From assembly GCA_002397465.1 (NCBI GenBank), contig DHAP01000018.1:1-33302 (forward strand): 33,302 bases of DNA. Reading direction: 5' to 3'. A program made the translations under genes and the position numbers. The DNA is from Caryophanales bacterium UBA4951. Its GTDB lineage: Bacteria > Bacillota_I > Bacilli_A > RFN20 > CAG-826. Each line of letters begins with the position of its first letter. Within the stretch, counting starts at the first letter, position 1. Positions 6,768 to 14,596 of the stretch are shown here, piece by piece. Under the pieces are notes generated by a model. It saw only the letters and a list, made by a program, of their open reading frames with translations, did not search any database and was not told the DNA's origin.

Positions 6768-8092
6768 TTGCCAACGCAGAAACGCGAGAAGATCTCGTCC
6801 GTGAGATCGGTCGTCGTCTCTTCTCCCAATAATTCTCTTGTGGCGTTGTAGGCGCTATAAAGATTGACTGACACCAAATCGATCGGCATCTGGTTGAGGC
6901 AGTCTTGTCTCGCTTCGGCTAGGCAAGAATCGATTTTGCTCAAAAGCCCCAATTGCCTGGCGTTATTGAGGGATGGATTATCAAAAGCCTCGTCAGAAAT
7001 GCCTAAATCTTCGTAAATCTTGTTTAGAAGCGGAGATATGTCTTTGTTGAGCGCGGAGATATAAAGTCTCCCGTCTTCCTTCTTTTTCACGAGGTCGTCT
7101 TTGTTATAAACGGTTATGAGAATCTTGTCTTTGGCTAATTGCTCTATGCGTTTGTCTTCTTCTTTTAAACCCACTCTCGCATCGAGTACCAAGATGACGA
7201 CATCCGCGGAGAGAATGCTTTTCTCGCTTCTTTCGATACCCATTTCCTCAAGCTTGTCAGCCCCGCTTCTGATGCCGGCAGTGTCCAAAAGATGAAGGGT
7301 GATTCCTTTGAGGTTTATGTCTCCCTCAACGATGTCTCTGGTGGTTCCCGGGATGTCGCTGACGATGGCTTTTTCCTCGTTCATCAAAGCGTTGAGCAAA
7401 CTCGACTTTCCAACGTTAGGCTCCCCCACGATGGCGACCTTAAGGCCTTCCTTGATGATCTTGCCTTCCTTGCCGCCTTTTATCAAAGAGGCCAAGGTGT
7501 CTCTAATGGAATCTATCGATGACGATATTTTGCTTTCATTGGCCTCTTCGATATCCGTGTATTCGGGGTAGTCGATATTGACCTCAATGAGAGAAAGCAG
7601 ATCGGCGATTTCTTTTTTTAGAGGAGCCACGAGTTTGGAAGTCGCGCCATTCAAAGACATCAAAGAAAGCTTCTTGCTTTCGCTACTGGTGGCATTGATC
7701 AAATCATTGACGGCCTCAGCCTCGACCAAGTCCATCTTGCCGTTATAGAAAGCCCTGGAGGAGAACTCTCCCCTCGTGGCGTATCTCGCGCCTTGTTTCA
7801 GATAGGCCCCGATGATCTCGTTGGCGATCAGCATGGAGCCGTGGCAGGATATCTCAACCACGTCTTCTCCCGTCATCGTCTTGGGCCCTGGATAAGCCAG
7901 AACCTCGACTAGGTCGATGTCCTCACCCCCGTCTTTGATGTGGCCAACGAAGATGGTCTTGTCTTTGATGCCGGAAACCTTTTTGGAGAAGAGTTTGTCA
8001 GTCATGGCAAAACAACCTTCACCAGATATTCTGATGAGGGCCAAGGCTGATTTAAGTGGCGGCGTTGCCAATGCGATAATCACGTTGTTCAT
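6764..8092 (-). CDS. mnmE: tRNA modification GTPase MnmE
   Basis: MnmE works with MnmG to modify the wobble uridine (U34) of certain tRNAs. The 442-aa protein has the N-terminal formyl-THF-binding domain (IRISGEG near 21), the helical middle, and an inserted G domain. That domain carries GEPNVGKSS at 223-231, SDIPGTTRD at 245-253, DTAG at 270-273 and YNKDDL near 312. The C-terminus is the required CxGK, here CVGK. In Bacillus this gene follows jag near the origin; here a membrane-protein gene and a rubredoxin gene come between. A consensus TATAAT only 8 bases upstream of the ATG suggests an almost leaderless transcript. Confidence 0.97.
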   Translation of the reverse strand: MNNVIIALATPPLKSALALIRISGEGCFAMTDKLFSKKVSGIKDKTIFVGHIKDGGEDIDLVEVLAYPGPKTMTGEDVVEISCHGSMLIANEIIGAYLKQGARYATRGEFSSRAFYNGKMDLVEAEAVNDLINATSSESKKLSLMSLNGATSKLVAPLKKEIADLLSLIEVNIDYPEYTDIEEANESKISSSIDSIRDTLASLIKGGKEGKIIKEGLKVAIVGEPNVGKSSLLNALMNEEKAIVSDIPGTTRDIVEGDINLKGITLHLLDTAGIRSGADKLEEMGIERSEKSILSADVVILVLDARVGLKEEDKRIEQLAKDKILITVYNKDDLVKKKEDGRLYISALNKDISPLLNKIYEDLGISDEAFDNPSLNNARQLGLLSKIDSCLAEARQDCLNQMPIDLVSVNLYSAYNATRELLGEETTTDLTDEIFSRFCVGK

Positions 8093-8100
8093 GCGTAGAT

Positions 8101-8106
8101 ATTATA
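8101..8106 (-). promoter_or_regulatory. Candidate -10 box of mnmE, near-leaderless start
   Basis: The minus strand reads TATAAT at 8106-8101, eight bases before the mnmE ATG (8092-8090). Transcription would begin about 2-3 bases before the start codon. No GGAGG-type site precedes the ATG. The -35 region is poor, so the box is the only support. It lies in the 29-bp gap after the rubredoxin gene. Confidence 0.4.
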
Positions 8107-8121
8107 CGTTAGTGTTCGTCT

Positions 8122-8340
8122 CTAATCTTGACCAAACGTCTTATTTACTTCCTTTTTGATCGTCTCGTTTTGGTCTTTCTTCTCATCAATCACGGCAAAA
8201 GATGATTTTTCGGCATCGCAGACCGGGCAACTCCAGCTATCAGGAAGCGAAGAAAACAATGTCCCTTCCTTTATCTTATGAAAGGCATCCCCTTCTTTTT
8301 CGTCATAGACATATCCGCAGATGTTGCATTTATATTTCAT
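8122..8340 (-). CDS. Rubredoxin
   Basis: Rubredoxins are small one-electron carriers that bind one iron through four cysteines. The 72-aa protein shows YKCNICGYVYDEKEGD at the N-terminus and SWSCPVCDAEKSSF near residue 36, giving the two CxxC pairs at correct spacing. The typical Asp-Trp/Pro-Asp-Ser-Trp region is present (LPDSWSCPVC). A ~20-residue charged tail follows the domain and is longer than usual. Such proteins serve oxygen and peroxide detoxification in anaerobes, but no partner reductase is nearby. It is the first gene of the mnmE run. No clear ribosome site precedes the ATG at 8340. Confidence 0.92.
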   Translation of the reverse strand: MKYKCNICGYVYDEKEGDAFHKIKEGTLFSSLPDSWSCPVCDAEKSSFAVIDEKKDQNETIKKEVNKTFGQD

Positions 8341-8400
8341 GGGTAGAGTTTAAACCAAAAAACAATTCCGCTCAGCAAAGATGATGCCATAGGCATAAGA

Positions 8401-8444
8401 AAAGACCATCGCAGTGCCTGTAAGTCGGTTTGGCGATGGTCTTT
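8401..8444 (-). terminator. Intrinsic terminator after the membrane/DUF2188 protein gene
   Basis: On the minus strand AAAGACCATCGC (8444-8433) pairs perfectly with GCGATGGTCTTT (8412-8401) around a 20-base loop, and the transcript continues UCUUAU after the U-rich end of the stem. It begins 7 bp after the stop at 8452. The 12-bp perfect stem separates this gene from the rubredoxin-mnmE unit. Confidence 0.8.
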
Positions 8445-8451
8445 AGGATCG

Positions 8452-9792
8452 TTATTCTTTTCTCATCTTGCCCTTGAGCGAATGGACACGGATCGATCCG
8501 CCTTGGGTCTTGACGAGGCTCTTGGCGAAGGCGATGGCCTGGGCCTGAGTGTCGAATAATTTGATGGCGATTTGACCGCTGGCAAGCTTGACCTGCCATT
8601 TGCTGTCATTCGCGCGTTTGGAGATGTGATAGATACGAGGCCCGCCCTGATAGGTGGCTGGGTTGGCTTCTTTGGCTTTGGCATCGGCCGCATTCTCTGC
8701 GGCTTCCTCGGCCTCTTCGGAATTCTCATCGACCTCTTCGATCTTGATGTCAGAATCGTTTGCCGGCTTGGCTTCTACTGGGGCCACTTCGACGGGTTTG
8801 GCTTCCTCGACTGGCTTAGCTTCGGCTTTGGCGGCTGGCTTCTTGGCGGCAGCTTTTTTCTTCGGCGCGGCTTTCTTCTTGGCTGGGGCTTTCTTGGCAG
8901 GAGCAGGTTTAGCTTCTTCCGCTGGTTTGGTTTCTTCTGGCTTAGCTTCTTCGACTGGGGCTGGTTCTTCTTCAACCGGTTTACTCTCTTCGACGACCGG
9001 GGCTGGAGTCTCTTCGACCTTTGTTTCTACTGGGGTCTCTTTGACTGGCTCGACAACAGGTTCTTCCTTAACTGGTTCAGCAACTGGAGCCGGTTCTACT
9101 GTGCTCTCAGAAGCCACCGCAACCTTCTTGACGAAGGCGTTATGGATGAGAAGGATGATCAAAGATAAGACATAGGTTCCAGCAAACATGCCAACGCAAT
9201 AAAGGACGCTGACATAGACTTCCTGGGTGCGGACGCTGAGGAATGGGTATGGGGCTTCAATGATGTTCAAGGCGACCAACGGAATGACGACCGCGGCATA
9301 TAAGACAACACTGGAAAGTCCAAGGAAGGACCAAGTCCATTTGATCTTGTAGTCTCTTTCGAATCCGACATAGGAGATGAGGGCAAGTAGTGGCGACACC
9401 GTGTGAAGCCAAAGCATCCCTCTCCAATCAAGGGCAAAACCAACGAGGCTGCTCATCCCGCCCTGGGCTGGGACCAAGATGGCATAGACGACGATCAAGG
9501 TAACCATGACCGAGACGGTCGCGGTGAACTTAAGAAGGTTGACCCACTTTGGAAGTGGTTTGTTTTTGGATAAGGCGATGATATCGGCGATTATCACGAT
9601 AAGCGAAGCGATGATGAGGAAGAAGTTGCTGTCGTTCGTGAAGAATTGAACGACGGAACCAATGCTCCCGCCTTGGCTTCCTCCCGTGGAATCGGGGATG
9701 AATTGGAAGAGAGTGTTTGCAAGGGCAAACCCGCTTCCTAAGACAATCAGAATGTTGAGGATCAACGAGACGACATAGTTTCTCTTTTTCAT
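8452..9792 (-). CDS. Pr6Pr-like six-helix membrane protein fused to a Lys/Pro/Glu linker and a DUF2188-like domain
   Basis: The 446-aa protein has three parts. Residues ~8-217 form six hydrophobic helices with features of the Pr6Pr (FAR-17a/AIG1-like) group: FFTNDSNFFLIIASLI, KPLPKWVNLLKFTATVSVMVTLIVV, WLHTVSPLLALISYVGFE. Residues ~223-382 are low complexity, first acidic/Pro-rich, then a run of Lys/Ala/Pro, then acidic again. Residues ~383-446 resemble DUF2188 (YHISKRANDSKWQVK, LFDTQAQAIAFAKSL, GGSIRVHSLKGKMRKE), a small domain of unknown role. The linker and final domain are probably cytoplasmic. The ATG at 9792 has GGAG ten bases upstream. Terminators flank the gene on both sides, so it is probably transcribed alone. 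Function unknown. Confidence 0.8.
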   Translation of the reverse strand: MKKRNYVVSLILNILIVLGSGFALANTLFQFIPDSTGGSQGGSIGSVVQFFTNDSNFFLIIASLIVIIADIIALSKNKPLPKWVNLLKFTATVSVMVTLIVVYAILVPAQGGMSSLVGFALDWRGMLWLHTVSPLLALISYVGFERDYKIKWTWSFLGLSSVVLYAAVVIPLVALNIIEAPYPFLSVRTQEVYVSVLYCVGMFAGTYVLSLIILLIHNAFVKKVAVASESTVEPAPVAEPVKEEPVVEPVKETPVETKVEETPAPVVEESKPVEEEPAPVEEAKPEETKPAEEAKPAPAKKAPAKKKAAPKKKAAAKKPAAKAEAKPVEEAKPVEVAPVEAKPANDSDIKIEEVDENSEEAEEAAENAADAKAKEANPATYQGGPRIYHISKRANDSKWQVKLASGQIAIKLFDTQAQAIAFAKSLVKTQGGSIRVHSLKGKMRKE

Positions 9793-9881
9793 GTGTGGTG
9801 CTCCAGAAAAAATGTGGTGTTTGGAAGGATTAAAGAAAATACCTCCGTAACGCGACTATATTGTACTCACTTTTTGAGCAT

Positions 9882-9911
9882 AAAGAAAACCCGTCAATTT
9901 CACTTGGCGGG
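9882..9911 (-). terminator. Probable terminator after jag
   Basis: On the minus strand CCCGCCAA (9911-9904) faces TTGACGGG (9897-9890) with one mismatch and a six-base loop, followed by TTTTCTTTA. It begins 16 bp after the jag stop. The mismatch makes it weaker than the next terminator down. The rest of 9793-9881 is the leader region of the membrane protein gene, with CGGAGGT at 9847-9841 not followed by a start. Confidence 0.5.
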
Positions 9912-9926
9912 CAATTTCTTTTGGTT

Positions 9927-10610
9927 TTATTTGCTTTCGGCTTCTTTGACTTCTTCGACAGGCTTATCTTCGGCTGGCTTGCTCTCGGCTTTCGGGGCTT
10001 TAGGAGCGTTGCCGCCGACGTATTTGATGGTGACGGCGCGGTTATTGCCTTCGCCATAAGACTCGGTCTTGATGTGGTCCATGCCGTTTAAGGCATTGTG
10101 GACGATTCTTCTTTCGTCTGGTGTCATCGGATCAAGCTTGACGTCAACGTGGCTCTTGAGAACGTCGTTGGCGGTGCGTTTGGCGATGTAGGCGATGCGG
10201 GAGTATTTGTCTTCCTTATATCCGCCGACATCAAGAAGGATCCTATAACGATGACGGAACTTGTTGCTGACGGCGAGGCGGTCAAGCTCATTCAAGGCTT
10301 GGAGCGTGCGGCCGTTTTTGCCGATGAGAACCGGATTCCTTTCAGAGTCGATCGTGATGTGAATGATATCCTCATCGACCGTGGCGCTGGTGGTGATTTC
10401 AATTCCCATTCCGCCGATGGCGGTCTTCAGATATTCCTGAGCGAAGGTAACGGCATCCTCGGTCTCATAAACCTGGATGGTGGCCTTTTTTACGAATAAC
10501 CCCTTCTTCTCATCGATGACTTTGTAAACGAGCTGCTCGACTGGAATCCCTAATTCCTTGCTGGCGTCGTCAAGCGCCTCGTCGAGTGTTTTGCTGGTGT
10601 ACTCTTTCAT
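9927..10610 (-). CDS. jag: RNA-binding protein Jag (KhpB), SpoIIIJ-associated
   Basis: Jag/KhpB is a cytoplasmic RNA-binding protein linked to cell-wall synthesis and cell length control in Gram-positive bacteria. Residues 1-48 are the Jag-N domain (KTLDEALDDASKELGI, KKGLFVKKA). A KH domain carries its GKNG loop at 97-100. An R3H domain follows, with DERRIVHNAL at 165-174. The last ~25 residues are a Lys/Pro/Glu/Ala tail (KAESKPAEDKPVEEVKEAES) not normally part of the family and similar in style to the linker of the neighbouring membrane protein. It lies four bases after yidC, the standard pairing. The ATG at 10610 is supported by alignment with family starts. Confidence 0.95.
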   Translation of the reverse strand: MKEYTSKTLDEALDDASKELGIPVEQLVYKVIDEKKGLFVKKATIQVYETEDAVTFAQEYLKTAIGGMGIEITTSATVDEDIIHITIDSERNPVLIGKNGRTLQALNELDRLAVSNKFRHRYRILLDVGGYKEDKYSRIAYIAKRTANDVLKSHVDVKLDPMTPDERRIVHNALNGMDHIKTESYGEGNNRAVTIKYVGGNAPKAPKAESKPAEDKPVEEVKEAESK

Positions 10611-10614
10611 AAAT

Positions 10615-12174
10615 CTATAACCTCTTTCCTTTGGCTTGTTTCTTACCCATCACGAGTTGAGTTATCAAAGTCTGAACCATGCTGATCAATCCGCCGATGG
10701 CCCAATAGACGCCCATGGCGGCTGGCAAAGAGAAGCCCATGATGATGGTGACGGCAAGCATGCCCCACATCATCCACTTCATCGTTGAGCCCTGCTTATC
10801 GGCGGCTGGGTTAGCGGAAGTCTTTGGCATGTTCTTGGTCCGACGCTTGGTGATCCATTGCGGCAATAACATGGCCACGAGCTGAATCGCTGACATCAAG
10901 ATAAAGAGAATCAAAGCGGTCCACCAACCGGTGGTATTCAAATACCAGGTTCCGGTCGTGTTGAAGAGAACCGTCTGAATGGAGTCAGAAAGACGGAGGT
11001 TGAGGACTTCGCCGCTTGAGAGGACGGCCGAGCCTTGGAGGGCGCCCCAAACCGCGATGAAGACCGGGAACTGAACGATCAGCACCCATATCGTCGAGAG
11101 AGGATTTATCTTATTCCTCTTATATAAGGCCATGGTCTCCTGCTGGAGTCTGGTCTGTTCGGCCTGGTTGCTGTTGCTATTAGGATATTTGGCCTGAAGT
11201 TTGGCGACCTGCGGCTGTAAGGCCTGGGTCTTTTGCTGGTCGAGGGTGCTCTTGAAGGTGAGGCCGATGATGATAAGCCTCACGATGAGAGTGACGATGA
11301 GCAAGGCGCAGAGCTGTCCAACGCCGCTTAAGGTTGAGTCAAACGAGAACGACAAAGTGTCGACGAGCCAGGCTACCGGATAGACGATGAGTCCTTCGAG
11401 CAAGCCTTTGCTCCAAGCGGTTCCCCAATCCTTCGATTCGATGGAGACCTGCCAGTTGTTGGAATTGCCATAATGGCCGTAGTTGCCGGATTGAGTGGCA
11501 ATGCAGGTACGGATGTTGCTCACGACATTATTGATCGTTGATTTGTATAAGCTTGAGAAATCGCTGTCCGGGCATTGCTCGGCGCCAAGGGTGTTTTTGA
11601 GCTCATTGGTCCATAAATCCCAGTTGGTCCAGTTGTTGTTGTCGGATCCATAGAACTTGAGATATCCATAGTTCCTGAGGATCGAATTTTCGTTATTGGT
11701 GACGCCTTCTTCGGTTCCGTCGCTATCGGCGAGGGAGAACGGGTTGATGTCATCGATGGTGAGGCTGGCTGTGCTCTTTCCAGAGGCGGCGACCGCGGCA
11801 TCGAGGACTTTTTGGTCCATGCCTTTCCAATAAGAAAGCGATGGGATGTTATATAAATCAGTCTTGGCGGTCGAGATGATGTTATTGATCAGATAAGTGG
11901 ATTTCTTAGCCGAATAAGTCGATTCGTTGACTGGGATATAGGCGTAGATTTGATCGTTGTCGCTGAAAACCTGCCAAGAATTGCCGCTGCCGGCCTCATA
12001 TCCCGCCGGAAGGCTGTCTTTGTTTTGATAAACGGTGACGCCTTGCTCATAAGGATAAGCCATGTTGGCTTTGTCTTTTGTCGAACAAAAATTCGCGGTG
12101 CAGCTTGAAAGCGCGACCACTCCGATGAGCAGCCCCATTCCAGAAAGCAACTTTATCTTTGTTTCCTTTTTCAA
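10615..12174 (-). CDS. yidC: Membrane protein insertase YidC, lipoprotein type with a large N-terminal surface domain
   Basis: YidC inserts proteins into the membrane, alone or with SecYEG. The 519-aa protein starts with a lipoprotein signal peptide ending in ALSSC (lipidated Cys25). An extracytoplasmic region rich in Asn, Trp, Tyr and Ser covers ~26-255. The conserved five-helix insertase domain follows, with the groove Arg at 299 (TLIVRLIIIGLTF) and QALQPQVAKLQAKYP at 317-331. Most Bacilli YidC proteins are ~260-290 aa and lack the large domain. The start is a TTG that overlaps the rnpA stop as TTGA; CGGAG lies seven bases before it. The first later ATG would leave a signal peptide without its positive end, so the TTG is preferred. 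Confidence 0.95.
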   Translation of the reverse strand: MKKETKIKLLSGMGLLIGVVALSSCTANFCSTKDKANMAYPYEQGVTVYQNKDSLPAGYEAGSGNSWQVFSDNDQIYAYIPVNESTYSAKKSTYLINNIISTAKTDLYNIPSLSYWKGMDQKVLDAAVAASGKSTASLTIDDINPFSLADSDGTEEGVTNNENSILRNYGYLKFYGSDNNNWTNWDLWTNELKNTLGAEQCPDSDFSSLYKSTINNVVSNIRTCIATQSGNYGHYGNSNNWQVSIESKDWGTAWSKGLLEGLIVYPVAWLVDTLSFSFDSTLSGVGQLCALLIVTLIVRLIIIGLTFKSTLDQQKTQALQPQVAKLQAKYPNSNSNQAEQTRLQQETMALYKRNKINPLSTIWVLIVQFPVFIAVWGALQGSAVLSSGEVLNLRLSDSIQTVLFNTTGTWYLNTTGWWTALILFILMSAIQLVAMLLPQWITKRRTKNMPKTSANPAADKQGSTMKWMMWGMLAVTIIMGFSLPAAMGVYWAIGGLISMVQTLITQLVMGKKQAKGKRL

Positions 12175-12503
12175 TTTGGTTCTCCGATGTTGGCCAAAGA
12201 TGAAACCAGTTCCGTTTCTTCGGCGTGGAATTGCGTCGGGTCATAGCTGGCTTTAACGATGATGATCAAATCCAAGGATTTTTTAAGATCAAAGTTATGG
12301 GCAATGATGGCTCTAATCTGACGCTTGATGAGGTTTCTTGTTACCGCATCGCCGTTTTTCTTGCTGACAGAGATCCCGATTCGGGCTTTGTTTTGCTGAT
12401 TCTTCCGGTAATGGATGACGTAATGTTGGCTTTTGACGTAAGGAGTCGACTTGATGATTTCGCTGAACTCTTGGTATTTAAGAACTCGGTTTTCTCTTTT
12501 CAT
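12171..12503 (-). CDS. rnpA: Ribonuclease P protein component
   Basis: RnpA is the protein subunit of RNase P, which matures the 5' end of tRNAs together with the rnpB RNA (not in this window). The 110-aa basic protein starts MKRENRVLKYQEFSEII and contains the signature ARIGISVSKKNGDAVTRNLIKRQIRAI. I choose the second of two tandem ATGs, at 12503, because ACGAG is six bases before it; an in-frame TTG at 12530 lies too far upstream. The gene sits between rpmH and yidC, the universal order. The stop overlaps the yidC TTG. Confidence 0.94.
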   Translation of the reverse strand: MKRENRVLKYQEFSEIIKSTPYVKSQHYVIHYRKNQQNKARIGISVSKKNGDAVTRNLIKRQIRAIIAHNFDLKKSLDLIIIVKASYDPTQFHAEETELVSSLANIGEPN

Positions 12504-12536
12504 CATTATCTCGTTACGTAAAAATCCCAAACGGGA

Positions 12537-12671
12537 TTAGTCGGCGATTTGGGCGCGGCCTTTATTGCGGCGCTTGGCCAAGACTTTGCGTCCAGCGTGG
12601 TTGTCCATTCTGGCGCGGAAGCCAGCTTTGTGGGCGTGCTTCACTTTTGACGGCTGATAGGTTTTCTTCAT
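12537..12671 (-). CDS. rpmH: 50S ribosomal protein L34
   Basis: L34 is a small basic protein of the large ribosomal subunit. The 44-aa product starts MKKTYQPSKVKHAHKAGFRA and ends RRNKGRAQIAD, a full-length match to the family. The family usually has KRKR and HGFRxRM here, and this version reads KVKHAHKAGFRARM, a mild variation. GGAGG is nine bases before the ATG. It is the first gene of the leftward origin operon. Confidence 0.96.
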   Translation of the reverse strand: MKKTYQPSKVKHAHKAGFRARMDNHAGRKVLAKRRNKGRAQIAD

Positions 12672-12708
12672 ACGCTTTTTCCTCCGAGGTTCACTAGCGT
12701 GCGGATAG

Positions 12709-12737
12709 ATTATAGTTTTTTGACTCTTTCAAGACAA
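12709..12737 (-). promoter_or_regulatory. rpmH promoter
   Basis: On the minus strand TTGTCT (12737-12732) and a perfect TATAAT (12714-12709) are separated by 17 bases, 38 bases upstream of the rpmH ATG. Spacing is ideal and the -35 matches consensus at 4 of 6. This should drive rpmH-rnpA-yidC-jag. Confidence 0.75.
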
Positions 12738-13240
12738 TAAAGAAATGACGTGCGCGCGAGTACGCACGTTAAGGAAGAGGTTTAGGAGCGTTCGTTTCCG
12801 TCAACGAAAAAGAGCTTTTCTCAGACGGCTATAGCCAACCAAAACCACGATATTCGACATTGAAAGGGCTTACATATGAAGTTTTCCACATTTTTGATTT
12901 TTGCCATGGGGGTAAACGAATAAAAAACAAGGGGGTATTTTTGTCCACATAGCCTGTGAAAAGACTTTCAACATTTTGTGGGTAATCGCGATTATCATCG
13001 GCAGTCACTATATCTTTCACTTCAAGCCAATGTTAATAACAATGATTTCCAAGATGTTGTCCACATGGCAAAATTTAACAATTTTTTATCCACTTTTTAT
13101 TCACATTTTTAAATTGTGGAAAACTCATTTCATCCCTATAAATCTAGGCATTTTTGATATCTTTTTGTGGATAAGTCAAAAATAGGCTTCTTTTTGGTGA
13201 GTTAGGGCTGTGGATATGTTAGGATTTGGAAGGTTAATTT
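12738..13240. other. oriC: Replication origin, upstream part (oriC, incA/B-like)
   Basis: This gene-free stretch between divergent rpmH and dnaA holds nine DnaA boxes. One is perfect, reverse TTATCCACA at 13166-13174. Eight have one mismatch: 12882-12890, 12941-12949, 12977-12985 (reverse), 13057-13065, 13086-13094, 13097-13105, 13115-13123 (reverse) and 13209-13217 (reverse). The part from 13066 to 13125 is very AT-rich. Upstream of the boxes, 12748-12769 forms an ACGTGCG/CGCACGT inverted repeat, and GGCTATAGCC at 12827-12836 is a palindrome. The box nearest dnaA probably takes part in autoregulation. Confidence 0.9.
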
Positions 13241-14596
13241 ATGGATAGCACTGTCAGCGAAATCGCCAGCCTCTGGGATCGGATACTTCTCCGTATAAAG
13301 GAAAAGATAAATGATCAGATCGTTTACGATTCTTTTTTTGAAGGCTCTTATCTTTATTCTATAAACGGAAGCACGATGCTCGTCGTGGTCAACACCGAGC
13401 TCGCCGTCCAGATTCTTTCGACCCAATACATCGAGATGGTCAACTCCGTCGTGATGGACGTGACCGAGAGCAACTACGAGATCAGATTCATCCAATCCAG
13501 CGACATAAAGAAGAACAGGGAAGTCAAACAAGCCAAGCCAGCCTTCTTCGCCGACTCATACCTTAATAAAGGGTTCACGTTCAAGAACTTTGTGGTTGGC
13601 GACTCCAACCGTGAAGCCTACCAGGCCGCCCTTATGGTCTCCCAGCATCCAGGCAAGCTTTTCAACCCGGTTCTGATATTCGGAAACTCCGGCTTAGGAA
13701 AGACGCATTTGCTACAGGCCATCGGCAATTCCATCAACGATCGTTTCCCGACGCTGAAGGTCTTGTACGTGACGGCCGAGGACTTCTTCACCGAGTTCAT
13801 GAAATACCTCCAAGGCGACAAGGATGGCAACTCCATCGTCGACTGGTTCAAGAACAACGTCGACGTCCTTCTGATAGATGACGTTCAGTTCCTCGTCAAC
13901 AAACAGAAAACCGAGGAAACCTTCTTTTCCATATATAACAGCTTCCACGCGGCTGGGAAACAAGTCGTCATCACCGCCGACCAGCACCCAAAGAACTTAA
14001 ACGGCTTAGACGAGAGGCTTAAATCGAGATTCATCTCAGGCCTTCCTTTGAGCATCAACCCACCCGAAAAAGAAACATGCGAGGCCATTCTTAGAATGAA
14101 GATCAGCGCGAACGGGCTCGACGTCAACGATTTCGACCCAGACGTCATCAGCTATTTCGCCGAGAAGTTCAGAAGCAACATCAGGGAGCTTGAAGGCGCT
14201 TTGGATAGGCTCATCTTTTATATCATCACCATCAAGCCGACCAAACACGTGAATCTTGAGACCGCGATGGCCTCCGTCCAGTCCTTGGTGGACGTCGAAA
14301 ACGACAAAGCCAAGCTCTCAGAGACGAAAATCATCAACACGGTCGCCGATTACTACAACCTCTCATCGGTCCAATTGACCGGAAAGGTCAGGACCTCTCA
14401 GATAGCCATGGCCCGTCACATCGCCATGTACCTTATAAGAGATATGTTGGACATCCCGTTCACCAAGATCGGGGCCATCTTCGGGGGCAAGGACCACGCC
14501 ACTGTGATGAACGGTGTAAACAAAGTGGAAAAAAACCTCAAGGAAGACAAAGAGCTTCTCAAGGCGGTCACCGAGTTGAGATCCCGTCTAAAATGA
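13241..14596 (+). CDS. dnaA: Chromosomal replication initiator protein DnaA
   Basis: DnaA binds the boxes on both sides of its own gene, forms an ATP-dependent filament and melts the origin. The 451-aa protein has domain I at ~1-85 and a short linker. Domain III starts at FTFKNFVVGDSNREAY, with Walker A GNSGLGKT at 148-155 and Walker B LLIDDVQF at 210-217. Domain IV carries the box-reading signature SQIAMARHIAMYLIRDM and GGKDHATVMNGVNKV. The ATG at 13241 follows GGAAGG at a proper distance. The linker domain II is short (~20 residues), as in many Bacilli. Boxes at 13166 and 13209 suggest autorepression. Confidence 0.98.
   Translation: MDSTVSEIASLWDRILLRIKEKINDQIVYDSFFEGSYLYSINGSTMLVVVNTELAVQILSTQYIEMVNSVVMDVTESNYEIRFIQSSDIKKNREVKQAKPAFFADSYLNKGFTFKNFVVGDSNREAYQAALMVSQHPGKLFNPVLIFGNSGLGKTHLLQAIGNSINDRFPTLKVLYVTAEDFFTEFMKYLQGDKDGNSIVDWFKNNVDVLLIDDVQFLVNKQKTEETFFSIYNSFHAAGKQVVITADQHPKNLNGLDERLKSRFISGLPLSINPPEKETCEAILRMKISANGLDVNDFDPDVISYFAEKFRSNIRELEGALDRLIFYIITIKPTKHVNLETAMASVQSLVDVENDKAKLSETKIINTVADYYNLSSVQLTGKVRTSQIAMARHIAMYLIRDMLDIPFTKIGAIFGGKDHATVMNGVNKVEKNLKEDKELLKAVTELRSRLK

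Noticed and set aside
8572..9175. Two long plus-strand frames, one very rich in Phe/Gly/Trp, one in Ser/Ala
   Set aside because: They are the antisense of the Lys/Pro/Glu/Ala linker; codon bias of low-complexity sequence removes stops on the other strand.
12748..12769. Rho-independent terminator
   Set aside because: No T-run follows on the plus strand, and no minus-strand gene lies upstream that would need it.
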